Source of the DNA: Flavobacterium proteolyticum
GTDB lineage: Bacteria > Bacteroidota > Bacteroidia > Flavobacteriales > Flavobacteriaceae
NCBI RefSeq assembly: GCF_015223105.1
Contig: NZ_JADFTZ010000004.1
Coordinates: 152,494-216,493, forward strand
Reading direction: 5' to 3'
DNA length: 64,000 bases
Of the stretch, positions 43,120-53,687 are shown in pieces (the first letter of the stretch is position 1; each line of letters begins with the position of its first letter). A model generated the notes under the pieces. That model was not told where the DNA came from. It made no database searches and was given only the letters and a program-made list of their open reading frames with translations. The position numbers and the translations under genes were made by a program.

Positions 43120-45360
43120 TTAGAATTTTACTTTTACTGTAATTGGTTTGCCGTTTCGCATTACGGTTACGTCTTTTTCATCACCAACACTTAATTTCGA
43201 TAAACAATCCATATAACCGTATACTTCTTTGATTTCGCAATCTCCAATTTTCACTAGAATGTCACCCGCTAAAATTCCTGCCGCATGTGCTGGACGATTA
43301 TCGGTAACGCCATCAATGTGTAAACCATCACCATGGTCGGTGTAATCTGGCATAATTCCTAAAGTTACTTTGTATTTTGGAACTACTTTTTCTGAATTCA
43401 TAGCCGTTTTAGTGAATTCAACTTTCTCTAACTTTTCAATTTCTGAGCATACACGGAATACATAATCTGTTATATTTCTCACACCATAGTAATTGATTTT
43501 ATCTTCATCATCACTTGGTTTGTGATAATCATTATGAGTTCCTGTAAAGAAAAACAATACTGGGATATCTTTTAAATAAAAAGAAGTATGATCAGATGGT
43601 CCTTGTCCTGCTGGATCTAATGTAACATTGAAACCTGCTGGTTTATTTTTATTAACGATTTTAGTAAATTCTGGAGAAGTTCCAATACCACCGACTGTTA
43701 AACCTTTATCAGCATTTAAGCGGCCAATCATGTCCATATTAATCATTGCGATAACATTTGGATGTAATGATTTTAAAGTTTCTGCCATATGTTTTGAACC
43801 AATTAAACCATCTTCTTCACCTGAAAATAAAGCAAAAATGTAATTCGCATTCTCTTTAGTTTTATTTTTTGATAACATACGAGCTAATTCCAACACTCCC
43901 GCTACACCAGATGAATTATCATCGGCTCCGTTATGAATTTCTCCATGAGAATTGGGTTTTGTAGAATGATTGTGTTCGTTTAAACCTAAATGGTCGTAAT
44001 GTGCTCCAATAATGATGGTTTTAGACGCTTTGTTGTCTAAGAAGGCAATGACATTGGTTCCATGATTTGCTTTATCACCCGAACCATCCGTAGCATGTGG
44101 ATTTAATTTTACTTTGTAATTGAACTTTTGGAAATAACTATTGTTCGCATAAGGTTTTAATCCTAATGCTTTGAATTCTTTTGCAATATAATCTGCTGCT
44201 TTTTTCTCGCCTTCCGAACCGGTTAAGCGACCTTGTAATTCATCGGATGCTAAATAGGTAATGTGTTTTTTTAGCGATTTTGGTTGTGCAATTTCAGCGG
44301 CATCTCCTTCAACCCAATCGGCAATGAAAACGTTAGTTTCTCTTGGTTTGCTTTGCATTCTGTTACTCGAGAAAACCAATTTTTTTCCATCAGGAGAAAA
44401 CATTGGAAACGCATTGAATTCACTTTGATAGGTGATTTGCTGTAAATTTTCGCCATTAATATCAATCATGAACAATTGAAAATCATATCCACGAGTAGAA
44501 TGATGATTCGAAGAAAAGATAATTTTCTTGTCAGAAGGGTGGAAGTAAGGCGCCCAATTCGCTTTTCCAAGATTCGTAATTTGTTTTAAATCAGAACCAT
44601 CGATGTTGCATGTGTAGATTTCCATTTCAGATGGAGCAACTAAGTTTTGCGCCAACAAATCTTTGTATTCTTTTATCGCTTCAGCCGTCTTAGGACGTGA
44701 CGAACGGAATACTAATTTTTTACTATCGTGTGAGAAGAAACATCCGCCATCATAACCTAAACCAGTTGTAATTTGTTTTAAATTGCTTCCGTCAATATCC
44801 ATGGTGTACAATTCTAAATCGCCACTTCTAATACTCGTGAAGGCAATTTTTTTACCATCAGGAGAAACTACTGCTTCAGCATCATAACCAGGAGAATTAG
44901 TTAATTGTTTAGTAATGTTTCCATTTAAATCGGCAATGTAAATATCAAATTCTGGATAAATTGCCCAAAGATATTTTCCGTCAATAGGTTTCGGTGGTGC
45001 CGGACATGCGTGGTCTGCAGCATGTGTTGAAGCGTATAAGATATGTTTTCCATCGGGCATGTAATACGAACAGGTGGTTCTTCCTTTTCCTGTTGAAACC
45101 AATTGTAAGCTTTTTTCATTGAATTCTTGTGCTTTTAAATCTAGCATGAAGATTTGGTCACAAGACACGCCAAAAGCTTTATTGGTAACTTGAAGTGTTA
45201 ATTTATCGCCATTAGGACTAAAATAAGCTTCTGCATTATCGCCACCGAAAGTTAATTGTTTGATGTTTTTAAGATGTTTTTCTTGAGCAAAAGAAAATAT
45301 AGAAAGTGAAGTAATTACAGCTATCGATAAGCTTTTTCTAAGATTTATAATTTGAAACAT
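43120..45360 (-). CDS. Secreted M28 peptidase with PD40 propeller and PDZ domain
   Basis: The 746-residue protein has a signal peptide ending SFAQ, then PD40/TolB-type beta-propeller repeats (AYFSPNGDKLTL, AVVSPDGKKIAFTS and similar, about 40-345). An M28 aminopeptidase domain follows with GAHYDHLG, GADDNSSG, SGEEDGLIGS, NMDMIGR and PSDHTSFY (zinc ligands and catalytic Glu present). The last 70 residues are a PDZ domain (AAGILAGDILVKIGD). It should cut peptides in the periplasm or outside. It has its own terminator. Confidence 0.9.
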   Translation of the reverse strand: MFQIINLRKSLSIAVITSLSIFSFAQEKHLKNIKQLTFGGDNAEAYFSPNGDKLTLQVTNKAFGVSCDQIFMLDLKAQEFNEKSLQLVSTGKGRTTCSYYMPDGKHILYASTHAADHACPAPPKPIDGKYLWAIYPEFDIYIADLNGNITKQLTNSPGYDAEAVVSPDGKKIAFTSIRSGDLELYTMDIDGSNLKQITTGLGYDGGCFFSHDSKKLVFRSSRPKTAEAIKEYKDLLAQNLVAPSEMEIYTCNIDGSDLKQITNLGKANWAPYFHPSDKKIIFSSNHHSTRGYDFQLFMIDINGENLQQITYQSEFNAFPMFSPDGKKLVFSSNRMQSKPRETNVFIADWVEGDAAEIAQPKSLKKHITYLASDELQGRLTGSEGEKKAADYIAKEFKALGLKPYANNSYFQKFNYKVKLNPHATDGSGDKANHGTNVIAFLDNKASKTIIIGAHYDHLGLNEHNHSTKPNSHGEIHNGADDNSSGVAGVLELARMLSKNKTKENANYIFALFSGEEDGLIGSKHMAETLKSLHPNVIAMINMDMIGRLNADKGLTVGGIGTSPEFTKIVNKNKPAGFNVTLDPAGQGPSDHTSFYLKDIPVLFFFTGTHNDYHKPSDDEDKINYYGVRNITDYVFRVCSEIEKLEKVEFTKTAMNSEKVVPKYKVTLGIMPDYTDHGDGLHIDGVTDNRPAHAAGILAGDILVKIGDCEIKEVYGYMDCLSKLSVGDEKDVTVMRNGKPITVKVKF

Positions 45361-45409
45361 AATTGGTTTTTATTTGTAATGAATAAAAATGATGTACGAA
45401 TATACAAAA

Positions 45410-45437
45410 AAAGACAAGCTATAAAAAGCTTGTCTTT
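45410..45437 (-). terminator. Terminator of pepT
   Basis: AAAGACAAGCT and AGCTTGTCTTT pair around ATAAAA about 30 bases past the pepT stop. Confidence 0.85.
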
Positions 45438-45464
45438 ATAATAGTTTTCTATTCTAGTATTGAT

Positions 45465-46709
45465 TTATTTTTTAGTTGCAGCTGTAATTTCTGCAATTTT
45501 TACAATTACTTCTGTAGCTTTTACCATGCTTTCAACAGGTACATATTCGTATTTTCCGTGGAAGTTATGACCACCAGCGAAAATATTTGGACAAGGTAAA
45601 CCTTTATAAGATAATTGGCAACCATCGGTTCCTCCACGAATTGGTTTTATAATAGGTTTTATTCCTAGTTCTTTCATGGCTTTTTCAGCAATTTCAACAA
45701 TGTGGAAAACAGGTTTTACCTTTTCTTTCATATTGTAATATTGGTCTTTAACTTCCGCTATTACAATTTCTTCGCCAAATTGTTTTTTCCACTTTTTATT
45801 AAATTTATTCGCTAATTCATGGATAAACTCTTTTCTTTCTTTGAATTTTTTAGCACTATGGTCGCGAATGATTAATTCAACCACTGTTTCTTCAATACTT
45901 CCTGAAATTCCTACCACGTGGAAGAATCCTTCATATCCTTTTGTTTTTTCTGGAATTTCGTTTTTTGGTAACTTAGAAATGAATTGATTGGCTAACAACA
46001 TCGAGTTAATCATTTTTCCTTTTGCATAGCCTGGGTGAACACTTTTTCCTTTGAAAATGATTTTAGCTCCAGCGGCATTAAAATTTTCATATTCTAATTC
46101 GCCAATTTGACTTCCATCCATCGTATATGCCCATTCGCAACCGAATTTTTCTACATCAAATTTATGAGCGCCACGACCAATTTCTTCATCAGGTGTAAAA
46201 CCAACACGAATTTTTCCATGTTTGATTTCTGGATGTTGAATTAGGTATTCCATTGCTGACATAATTTCGGTAATACCGGCTTTGTCATCAGCTCCTAAGA
46301 GTGTAGTTCCGTCCGTTGTAATTAAAGTTTGTCCTTTGTATTGTAACAAGTCTTTAAAATAACTTGGTGATAAAACGATGTTTTGTTTTTTATTTAAAAC
46401 GATATCACCACCATCGTAATTTTTTACAATTTGCGGTTTTACGTTGGCTCCTGTAAAATCAGGAGTAGTATCATAATGAGATACAAATCCGATAGTATGA
46501 ACTTCATGTTTAACATTGCTTTCTAAAGTTGCCATAACGTAACCATTTTTATCGATAGTTACATCTGTCATTCCCATTGCTTTTAGTTCTTTTACTAAAA
46601 GATTGGCTAGGTCAAGTTGTTTTTTAGTACTTGGTGTAGTGTCAGAATTTGGATCTGATTCAGTATCTATTGTAACGTAGCTTATGAAGCGGTCGATAAT
46701 GTGTTGCAT
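45465..46709 (-). CDS. pepT: Peptidase T
   Basis: The 414-residue M20 tripeptidase has the metal motifs [34 protein letters not shown] and [16 protein letters not shown], and ends near [15 protein letters not shown]. It removes the N-terminal residue of tripeptides in the cytoplasm. The length is normal, and it starts [12 protein letters not shown] without a signal peptide. It is alone on its transcript. Confidence 0.95.
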   Translation of the reverse strand: MQHIIDRFISYVTIDTESDPNSDTTPSTKKQLDLANLLVKELKAMGMTDVTIDKNGYVMATLESNVKHEVHTIGFVSHYDTTPDFTGANVKPQIVKNYDGGDIVLNKKQNIVLSPSYFKDLLQYKGQTLITTDGTTLLGADDKAGITEIMSAMEYLIQHPEIKHGKIRVGFTPDEEIGRGAHKFDVEKFGCEWAYTMDGSQIGELEYENFNAAGAKIIFKGKSVHPGYAKGKMINSMLLANQFISKLPKNEIPEKTKGYEGFFHVVGISGSIEETVVELIIRDHSAKKFKERKEFIHELANKFNKKWKKQFGEEIVIAEVKDQYYNMKEKVKPVFHIVEIAEKAMKELGIKPIIKPIRGGTDGCQLSYKGLPCPNIFAGGHNFHGKYEYVPVESMVKATEVIVKIAEITAATKK

Positions 46710-46945
46710 GATAATTAAAATTTAGGCAAATATAAGGAATAGGTTGAATAGGTGAGTTAATTCCGATTCAATTTTGATTCGATAAACCTTTTATTGATTT
46801 TGTTAGAAACATTTTTATGAATTCTAAGATTGCAGTGTATTTGAATTCAATGTTTTCATTTCTACTAAAAGTATTTTCGGAAACTTGGAACACTAATTGA
46901 ATATGGTTGTGTTTAATTGTATACGTATATTGTATTATTTTTTTT
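46710..46945. other. Intergenic region between mnmE and pepT
   Basis: About 236 bases. A 93-codon reverse frame crosses it into mnmE but has no recognisable protein features. I see no feature worth naming. Confidence 0.4.
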
Positions 46946-48337
46946 CTATTTACCGATACAGAAATTCGCAAAAATGTTTCCCAAGAGTTCATCATTAGTA
47001 ACCTCCCCTGTAATCTCACCAAAGAAATACAATGCACTTCGAATATCAATCGCCATCAAGTCTGAAGAAAGCCCTGAATCTAATCCCCATTTTACTTTTT
47101 GGACTTCTTCTAAAGCTTTTAATAAAGAATCGTAATGACGCGTATTGGTTACAATGGTTTCGTTATTGCGTAAAGCGCCAGTATTTACAAATGACATTAA
47201 TTCATTTTTTAATTCGTCAATACCTACTTTTTGTTTGGCAGAAATAAAAATTGAATTTTCAATTTGAGATTCTAGATTTCGGAGTAAACTCTCATCTAGT
47301 TTATCTTTTTTATTAAATATCGTAAGTAATGCTTTTTGTGGATATTTGTTTTTAATTTTTTCTACTTCTACTTTCAAACCTTCCAAACTCTCCATTGTTA
47401 GTTCTGTACTGTCAACAAGAAACAAAACTACCTGAGCTTGCTCAATCTTTTCAAACGTCTTTTGAATCCCAATACTTTCCACCACATCTTTTGTTTCACG
47501 AATTCCTGCTGTATCAATAAATCTAAAACCAATACCATTAATAACCAATTCGTCTTCAATTGTATCACGTGTTGTTCCCGCAATGTCAGAAACAATAGCA
47601 CGTTCTTCGTTTAATAAAGCATTCAATAAAGTCGATTTTCCTACATTAGGTTCGCCCACAATGGCTACTGGAATACCATTTTTAATTACGTTACCAACAG
47701 CAAACGAATCAATTAGACGTTTTAAAACGAATTCAATTCGCTCTAATAATTCATGAAATTGGGTTCTATCGGCAAATTCGACATCTTCTTCGGCAAAGTC
47801 TAATTCCAATTCGATTAAAGAGGCGAAATTCAATAATTCTTCACGTAGTTTGGCAATCTCGTTACTGAAACCACCGCGCATTTGTTGCATGGCAATTTGG
47901 TGTGACGCTTCATTATCCGAAGCAATTAAGTCAGCCACGGCTTCTGCTTGCGATAAGTCTAATTTCCCGTTTAAAAAAGCGCGTAAGGTAAATTCACCTG
48001 CCTGAGCCATTTTTGCGCCTTTACGAAGTAATAATTGGATAATTTGTTGTTGGATAAAAGTAGAGCCATGACATGAAATTTCAATCACGTTTTCCCCAGT
48101 GTACGAATTCGGACCTTTGAAAATAGAAAGCAACACTTGGTCATACACTTTTCCATTATCCACAATATGTCCCAAATGAATCGTATGAGTTTTCTGTTTC
48201 GTAATATCTTTCCCTGAAACCGATTGAAATACGTCAGCTGCTATTGATATAGCTTCTTTACCTGATAATCGAATAATAGCAATCGCACCCGCTCCTGATG
48301 GTGTAGCCAAAGCAACTATAGTTTCTTGTGGAATCAT
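46946..48337 (-). CDS. mnmE: tRNA modification GTPase MnmE
   Basis: The 463-residue protein has the N-terminal folate-binding domain (MIPQETIVALATPSGAGAIA), a helical domain, a G domain with GEPNVGKST, DIAGTTRDT, DTAGIRE and NKKD, and the invariant C-terminal FCIGK. With MnmG it modifies U34 of tRNAs. Nothing is missing. Confidence 0.96.
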   Translation of the reverse strand: MIPQETIVALATPSGAGAIAIIRLSGKEAISIAADVFQSVSGKDITKQKTHTIHLGHIVDNGKVYDQVLLSIFKGPNSYTGENVIEISCHGSTFIQQQIIQLLLRKGAKMAQAGEFTLRAFLNGKLDLSQAEAVADLIASDNEASHQIAMQQMRGGFSNEIAKLREELLNFASLIELELDFAEEDVEFADRTQFHELLERIEFVLKRLIDSFAVGNVIKNGIPVAIVGEPNVGKSTLLNALLNEERAIVSDIAGTTRDTIEDELVINGIGFRFIDTAGIRETKDVVESIGIQKTFEKIEQAQVVLFLVDSTELTMESLEGLKVEVEKIKNKYPQKALLTIFNKKDKLDESLLRNLESQIENSIFISAKQKVGIDELKNELMSFVNTGALRNNETIVTNTRHYDSLLKALEEVQKVKWGLDSGLSSDLMAIDIRSALYFFGEITGEVTNDELLGNIFANFCIGK

Positions 48338-48705
48338 GTTCTAAATTTAGTTTACAAAGATAAATTAAAGTCAGAAGTTAGAAGTTAGAAGTTAGAAGTT
48401 TTTTTGTTTGGAGTTGTTACACAAAGTCTCACGAAGTTTAACACAGAGTTACACCAAGTTTTTCTTTACGTTTAAATAACAATTCGCGAACATCAGTCAA
48501 ATTTGCTTCATCCGCGTTCTTAAAATATATCACTAGTTCAAGAGATGCTTACCAGCATGACAAACTAAGCGTATATTCTATTGTGAACTATGTAAAGTGA
48601 AACGTCTAAAATCAACACAAAGCAATTCTATTGTGTCTATGTGTTTAAAAGAAAAACCCGCGCTTGTATATCCGTTTTATCCGCGAGCCAATGAAATTAA
48701 AATTA
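48338..48705. other. Intergenic DNA with short tandem repeats and decayed repeats
   Basis: AGAAGTT is repeated four times near 48373-48400. TTACACAAAGTCTCACGAAG, TTAACACAGAG and CATCCGCGTTCTTA, then TCCGTTTTATCCGCGAGCC are decayed flavobacterial spacer repeats. No gene is visible. Confidence 0.5.
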
Positions 48706-48736
48706 AAAAACCACAAAGCAAAGCCAAGTGGTTTTT
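48706..48736 (-). terminator. Likely terminator of dnaN
   Basis: AAAAACCAC and GTGGTTTTT pair across a 13-base loop, about 60 bases past the dnaN stop. Confidence 0.55.
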
Positions 48737-48795
48737 AAGTTAGTTAAGGTTGGTAATAAGATTCTCAGTTAAACTGTAAAATCAAATATTTTGAA

Positions 48796-49914
48796 TTAGT
48801 TGCTCAACATTACTGGCATTACAAGCATCGTAACTGTTTCGCCTTCGTCTAAGCCGTCTACTGGAGTTAAAATACCCGCACGGTTTGGCATCGACATTTC
48901 TAATTGGATTTCATCACTTGATAAATTATTCAACATTTCAGTTAAGAAACGAGAATTGAACCCGATTTGCATATCGTCTCCTTGGTAATCACAAGTCAAA
49001 CGCTCGTCTGCTTTGTTAGAGTAATCGATATCTTCTGCTGATATATTCAATTCGGTTCCTGCGATTTTTAAACGGATTTGGTGCGTAGTTTTGTTAGCAA
49101 AGATAGCCACACGACGAACCGAATTTAAAAACTGAACTCTGTTGATTAATAATTTGTTTGGATTTTCTTTTGGAATAACCGCTTCGTAGTTTGGATATTT
49201 TCCATCGATTAAACGACAAGTCAAAACGTAATTCTCGAAAGAAAAAGTAGCATTTGAATCGTTGTATTCGATAGCTACTTCTGCATCAGATGCACCTAAA
49301 ATTCCTTTTAAAATGTTTAAAGGTTTTTTCGGCATAATAAAATCAGCTACTTGAGATGCTTTTACATCGGTACGAGCGTATTTTACTAATTTGTGTGCGT
49401 CTGTAGCAACGAAGATTAATCCTTCTGGTGAAAATTGGAAAAATACACCACTCATTACAGGGCGTAAATCATCGTTTCCAGCAGCGAAGATGGTTTTACT
49501 TACTGCAGTTGCTAATACTTCCGCAGGAACTAATGTTTTTGAAGGATCATCTAAAACTACTGCCTTAGGGAATTCTTCTCCTGGTGCGTAAGCAATTGCA
49601 TATTTACCCGAGTTTGAGCTAATTTCTACCGTCGAATTGTCTTCAACAGTAAATGTTAACGGTTGCTCTGGGAAGGTTTTTAAGATATCTAATAAAAGTT
49701 TCGCTGGAATAGCAACGCTTCCTTGACTTGTAGAATCAATTTCTAACGTAGCCGTCATCGTTGTTTCTAAATCAGAAGCTGAAACTTTTAATTGGTTGTT
49801 GTCTAATTCAAAAAGGAAATTATCAAGGATAGGTAAGGTGTTACTGCTGTTGATAACACTTCCTAAAACTTGTAATTGTTTTAATAAATACGAACTCGAT
49901 ACTATAAACTTCAT
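48796..49914 (-). CDS. dnaN: DNA polymerase III sliding clamp
   Basis: The 372-residue protein has the three clamp folds, starting MKFIVSSSYLLKQLQVLGSV, with DDLRPVMSGVFFQF in the middle and TPVDGLDEGETVTMLVMPVMLSN at the end (the usual MPMR-type C terminus as MPVMLSN). Two Met codons are adjacent; the second is the conserved start. It encircles DNA and tethers polymerase. It is not beside dnaA here, as is usual in Bacteroidota. Confidence 0.95.
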   Translation of the reverse strand: MKFIVSSSYLLKQLQVLGSVINSSNTLPILDNFLFELDNNQLKVSASDLETTMTATLEIDSTSQGSVAIPAKLLLDILKTFPEQPLTFTVEDNSTVEISSNSGKYAIAYAPGEEFPKAVVLDDPSKTLVPAEVLATAVSKTIFAAGNDDLRPVMSGVFFQFSPEGLIFVATDAHKLVKYARTDVKASQVADFIMPKKPLNILKGILGASDAEVAIEYNDSNATFSFENYVLTCRLIDGKYPNYEAVIPKENPNKLLINRVQFLNSVRRVAIFANKTTHQIRLKIAGTELNISAEDIDYSNKADERLTCDYQGDDMQIGFNSRFLTEMLNNLSSDEIQLEMSMPNRAGILTPVDGLDEGETVTMLVMPVMLSN

Positions 49915-50001
49915 CATCTTGTATTTTAAAATCGTGATTTGATTTTATATTTCACAAATATATTCTAATTCTACTCAAACGCAAAAACAAATTATCAACA
50001 A

Positions 50002-51684
50002 CTAGCGGCTGTATTTTCTTTTGCGTAAGAAAGTAAATAAAAACCCAAAGATAGCTAAAATAACTATTGGTAATCCGACAGTTACCATTTGTGCCATAGT
50101 GTAATTTTTATAGACTTCTTCCTTGTTTAAAAGCGGTAAATCGACATCTTTACTTCGGATGTTAATAAGTCCGTTGTCGTCTAAAAGGTAATTTACGCAG
50201 TTCATTAAGAACTCTTTGTTGCCATATAATTGATTCGTCCACTTATCGAAACCTAATTCTAATGGCATGCCTTTGTCTAACTGGTTTTTAACCACATCAC
50301 CATCCGAAATTACAATCATTTTATTGTCTTTTCCAGTCGCTTGGAATGAATTGTCTTTGAAAGGTAACACACGATTTTGATACATCGATTTGAATTTTCC
50401 TTCCATTAAAACCGCTACTGGAAGCAAGCCTTTTCCTTCATATTCTTCTGGAGTAGTTTCTTCTGTAACCATGTCTAACGAAATCGGACTTGGTGTTCCA
50501 ACGGTTTTCGAATATTCTGACGAACTCAATAAAACGGTTTTCTTGATGTCGTTTTTTAGGATTTCGATTGGAGAAGCAAATTCAAACTTAATTCCTTCCA
50601 TGTTTTTCACGATTGGATTGGTAGAAGTTGGATAAACGAAAGGCGCAAATTTCCAAGTGTATTCTTGCATTTGGGTTTCGCTTCCTTGATTTCCTGAGGC
50701 TAGTTTGATTGGCGTAGCATATTCATCTTTTACCAACAACGGATTGATACGGATTCCATATTTGAAGAACATATCGGTTAAGTTCAACTCGCGTTGTGCG
50801 GCTAAAATCGTACCGGTTTCGTTGTACAAACTGTCCATGTCGGCTGAAACGGCATCTACTAACCACAAGGTTTTTCCACCATTCATGATGAACTGGTCTA
50901 ACACTTGTTTTTCTTCTTCTGTGAACGCTTCCGTGGGTTTTGCAATTACGGCCAAATCATATTTTTTAAGTGCTTCTAAAGTCTGAGTAGGTTGTTTTGC
51001 TACCGAATCCAATGTAAAAGGTCCGATGTAATAACTTTCTTTTACAGTTTTCAAGAAATCAGCCATAAACGGTTCGATTAACTCGCCATTTCCTTTGATT
51101 ACCGCAATTTTCTTTTGTTTTTCTTTCGAAATTTTATTGATGGCTTCTGCAAAACCAAATTCCAAGTGCTGTACCGAACTAATTACTTTTTCTTCGGTTG
51201 AAGCACCCATTAGATTTTTCAATAACGCCACTTTCGTGAATCTATCGCCATATGTTGCTTGTGCCCAAGGGAAAACTACTTCTTGCGATTGTTTTCCTTT
51301 GTCTTCCACGGTGATGCTTAGCGGTTGCATGCCTTTCGCATAGAATTCTTTCATTTTTTCTACTCGTGTTTCCTCTTTTTCAATCGGATTTTTAAAGTTG
51401 AAAATGATGTTTGAATTATAAGCTGTGAATTCTTCTAAAAGTTGTTTGGTTTCGTTTTGTAAACGTTTGAATTCTGGCGGAAAATTCCCTTCCAAATACA
51501 CTTCAATGTATAACGGACTTTCCACATCTTTTATGATGTTTAATGTCGTTTCTGATAAAGTATAGCGTTTGTCTTGCGTTAAGTCGAAACGTTTGAAAAA
51601 GAAGTTACTAATTAAATTGATAACGATAATTGCTAAAAATACAATTCCTAATTGCTTTAAAGCTTTTGATTTGTTTTCTTTCAT
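50002..51684 (-). CDS. gldG: Gliding motility ABC transporter protein GldG
   Basis: The 560-residue protein has an N-terminal helix (about 10-30), FFFKRFDLTQDKRYTLS, and a long periplasmic part of the ABC_transp_aux/GldG type, with a C-terminal helix before RKRKYSR. With GldF and GldA it forms an ABC complex needed for gliding in Flavobacterium. The start codon shares its A with the gldF stop (TAATG). A start two codons earlier, at 51690, is also open. Confidence 0.92.
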   Translation of the reverse strand: MKENKSKALKQLGIVFLAIIVINLISNFFFKRFDLTQDKRYTLSETTLNIIKDVESPLYIEVYLEGNFPPEFKRLQNETKQLLEEFTAYNSNIIFNFKNPIEKEETRVEKMKEFYAKGMQPLSITVEDKGKQSQEVVFPWAQATYGDRFTKVALLKNLMGASTEEKVISSVQHLEFGFAEAINKISKEKQKKIAVIKGNGELIEPFMADFLKTVKESYYIGPFTLDSVAKQPTQTLEALKKYDLAVIAKPTEAFTEEEKQVLDQFIMNGGKTLWLVDAVSADMDSLYNETGTILAAQRELNLTDMFFKYGIRINPLLVKDEYATPIKLASGNQGSETQMQEYTWKFAPFVYPTSTNPIVKNMEGIKFEFASPIEILKNDIKKTVLLSSSEYSKTVGTPSPISLDMVTEETTPEEYEGKGLLPVAVLMEGKFKSMYQNRVLPFKDNSFQATGKDNKMIVISDGDVVKNQLDKGMPLELGFDKWTNQLYGNKEFLMNCVNYLLDDNGLINIRSKDVDLPLLNKEEVYKNYTMAQMVTVGLPIVILAIFGFLFTFLRKRKYSR

Positions 51685-52409
51685 TACCATTTCAAAGATT
51701 TAAGTTGATAAACCGTTGCCGATAAAAATAAAAACGTCACACTAACAAAATACACAATATCACGTGTATCTAACACACCGCGACTCATACTTTTAAAGTG
51801 ATAATCCATTCCTAAAGCAGCAAACATCGAACTATAATTTCCAAGGAAAGAAGCAATGCCATCAAATCCGAAATAGAAAAAGAAACAACAAAAAACGGCA
51901 ATTATAAATGCCACAATTTGATTATCTGATAAAGTAGAGGCAAAAATTCCAATCGCCGTGTAAGCTGCAATTAAGAATAACAATCCGAAATACGAACCAA
52001 GTGTACTTCCCATATCAATATTGCCTTGCGGATTTCCAAAATGCGAAATCGTCAACACATAAATAATTGTTGGAACAATCGCTAAAATGATTAAAACCAA
52101 AGCACCTAAGAATTTTCCGTTTACGATGTCCCAATTTGAAAGCGGTTTGGTAAACAACAACTCAATCGTTCCTTGTTTTTTCTCATCCGAAAAACTGCGC
52201 ATGGTTACGGCAGGAATTAAGAAAATTAAAATCCATGGTGCCAATTTGAAAAACGGACTCATATCGGCAAAACCTGAGTTTAATATATTGAATTCGCCTT
52301 CAAAAACCCAAAGAAATAATCCATTGAGTAAAAGAAAAATCCCGATGACTAAATATCCAATCGGCGAACCAAAAAAGGATTTTATTTCTCGTAATAATAA
52401 TGCTTTCAT
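51684..52409 (-). CDS. gldF: Gliding motility ABC transporter permease GldF
   Basis: The 241-residue protein has six helices and the ABC-2 permease pattern (MKALLLREIKSFFGSPIGYLVIGIF, AVTMRSFSDEKKQGTIELLFTKPLSNWDIVNGKFLG). It makes the membrane channel partner of GldG. It overlaps gldG by one base. gldA, the ATPase, is not adjacent, which is normal in Flavobacterium. Confidence 0.92.
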   Translation of the reverse strand: MKALLLREIKSFFGSPIGYLVIGIFLLLNGLFLWVFEGEFNILNSGFADMSPFFKLAPWILIFLIPAVTMRSFSDEKKQGTIELLFTKPLSNWDIVNGKFLGALVLIILAIVPTIIYVLTISHFGNPQGNIDMGSTLGSYFGLLFLIAAYTAIGIFASTLSDNQIVAFIIAVFCCFFFYFGFDGIASFLGNYSSMFAALGMDYHFKSMSRGVLDTRDIVYFVSVTFLFLSATVYQLKSLKW

Positions 52410-52452
52410 TTTTTATTGTTTAACTGTTGAAACGTTTATTTGTTTAACTGTT

Positions 52453-52749
52453 TTATTCTAATGTTACCAATCTATCCACACTCCAAGCCTCAGGTTTATC
52501 GCTGAATAGAGTTTTTGTGTATGTCCAAACGCCATCAAACAAAGCTGACTTTCTGTAATTTTCTAACGCTTCTTCGTTTTCCCAATAACTATAAGTAAAG
52601 AAAATACGTTTGTCGTTTTTGTCTTGATACAATTCTAAGAAACGGTTTCCTTCGAAGTTTCGTATGTGGTGTTTCACTTCTTCAAAATTATTTAAAAAAG
52701 CTTCGATTTTATCTTCGTGAAAACGCATTTTTACAATTCTTATGAACAT
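52453..52749 (-). CDS. ABM-domain (putative quinol monooxygenase) protein
   Basis: The 98-residue protein has the antibiotic biosynthesis monooxygenase fold: KMRFHEDKIEAFLNNFEEVKHHIRNFEGNRFLELYQDK, then FFTYSYWENEEALENYRKSALF. The family acts on quinols or serves as small ligand-binding dimers. It is 4 bases after the SAM hydrolase gene, one transcript. Confidence 0.85.
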   Translation of the reverse strand: MFIRIVKMRFHEDKIEAFLNNFEEVKHHIRNFEGNRFLELYQDKNDKRIFFTYSYWENEEALENYRKSALFDGVWTYTKTLFSDKPEAWSVDRLVTLE

Positions 52750-52753
52750 ATTT

Positions 52754-53581
52754 TTATTTGAATTTAATGGATACCGTATCTCTAAAATGCAACCCTAATA
52801 AGGTCGCTGCCGAGCCTACCGTTTTTGGGTTACTTTTATATATCGCAATTTCTAAATAGCCGTTTTCGTTGAATAACGCTAAGAAATCACCTTCTAAATC
52901 TTTCAATTGTTTCACATCAGAAACAGGAAAATCTGAATAACTTTTGTGCAAACGACTGAACTTTTTGTTTTTAATAACGATTTCGAACTTTCGACCTCTA
53001 ATCGTATCGTTAAATTGCTTTTGCGAAATATTAGTAACGCAATTTCCAAACGAATCAATATAAACGATTTGTCCTTTTATTTCCGATAAATCATCAGTAA
53101 TCGATGAGGTTAAAACACTCACAGGTTTCAGCGATGGAATTTCTTTACCAATCACATTCAATAAACCACCTCGTGCAATATGACACGCCACTGCTACGAA
53201 AACATCCATATCGCTAACATCTGTATTCAATCGGTCGTGGATGGTAATGGCTACGATTTTCTGTGGAATTTTCTTCTGAATTAAGGTATTTAAAATTCCG
53301 TTATCGGCACAAATAAAATAATGATCGTCCCATTGCATCGCAATATGTTGGGTATCGCCCACACGTTCACTATCTACGCCAATAATATGAATCGTACCTT
53401 TTGGAAAATTGTGATAAGCGGCTTCAATACAGTAACTCGCTTCTAATGTGTTGAATAAGTCAATCTCGTGTGAAATGTCTACAATAACCGCTTCTTTATG
53501 TTCCGACAGAATTTTTCCTTTCAAAGCACCTACGAAGTAGTCTTTGTGTCCAAAGTCGGTAGTTAAAGTAATTATTGACAT
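52754..53581 (-). CDS. SAM hydroxide adenosyltransferase (DUF62) family protein
   Basis: The 275-residue protein starts ITLTTDFGHKDYFVGALKG with the family Asp and continues with VDISHEI and YCIEAAYHNFPKGTIHIIGVD, the duf-62 SAM hydrolase/chlorinase-like fold. It should cleave S-adenosylmethionine to adenosine and methionine. It is divergent from phoH. Confidence 0.88.
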   Translation of the reverse strand: MSIITLTTDFGHKDYFVGALKGKILSEHKEAVIVDISHEIDLFNTLEASYCIEAAYHNFPKGTIHIIGVDSERVGDTQHIAMQWDDHYFICADNGILNTLIQKKIPQKIVAITIHDRLNTDVSDMDVFVAVACHIARGGLLNVIGKEIPSLKPVSVLTSSITDDLSEIKGQIVYIDSFGNCVTNISQKQFNDTIRGRKFEIVIKNKKFSRLHKSYSDFPVSDVKQLKDLEGDFLALFNENGYLEIAIYKSNPKTVGSAATLLGLHFRDTVSIKFK

Positions 53582-53599
53582 TTTTTTGTTTATAACTTA

Positions 53600-53632
53600 T
53601 TTGAAATCCAACAGTAGTTTTTACTAAATTTG
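53600..53632 (+). promoter_or_regulatory. phoH promoter, which decides the start codon
   Basis: TTTG at 53600-53603 and TAAATTTG at 53625-53632 with 21 bases between fit the flavobacterial promoter. Transcription should begin near 53639, so the in-frame TTG at 53634 cannot be the start and the later TTG at 53688 is used. Confidence 0.7.
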
Positions 53633-53687
53633 ATTGCAAAGCTACTATAATTTTAGCGTTTCAAAAATAATTAAAAAAAGAAAGCCT

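Noticed and set aside
46768..47049. 93-codon reverse frame past the mnmE end
   Set aside because: It overlaps the conserved mnmE C terminus in another frame and has no recognisable features.
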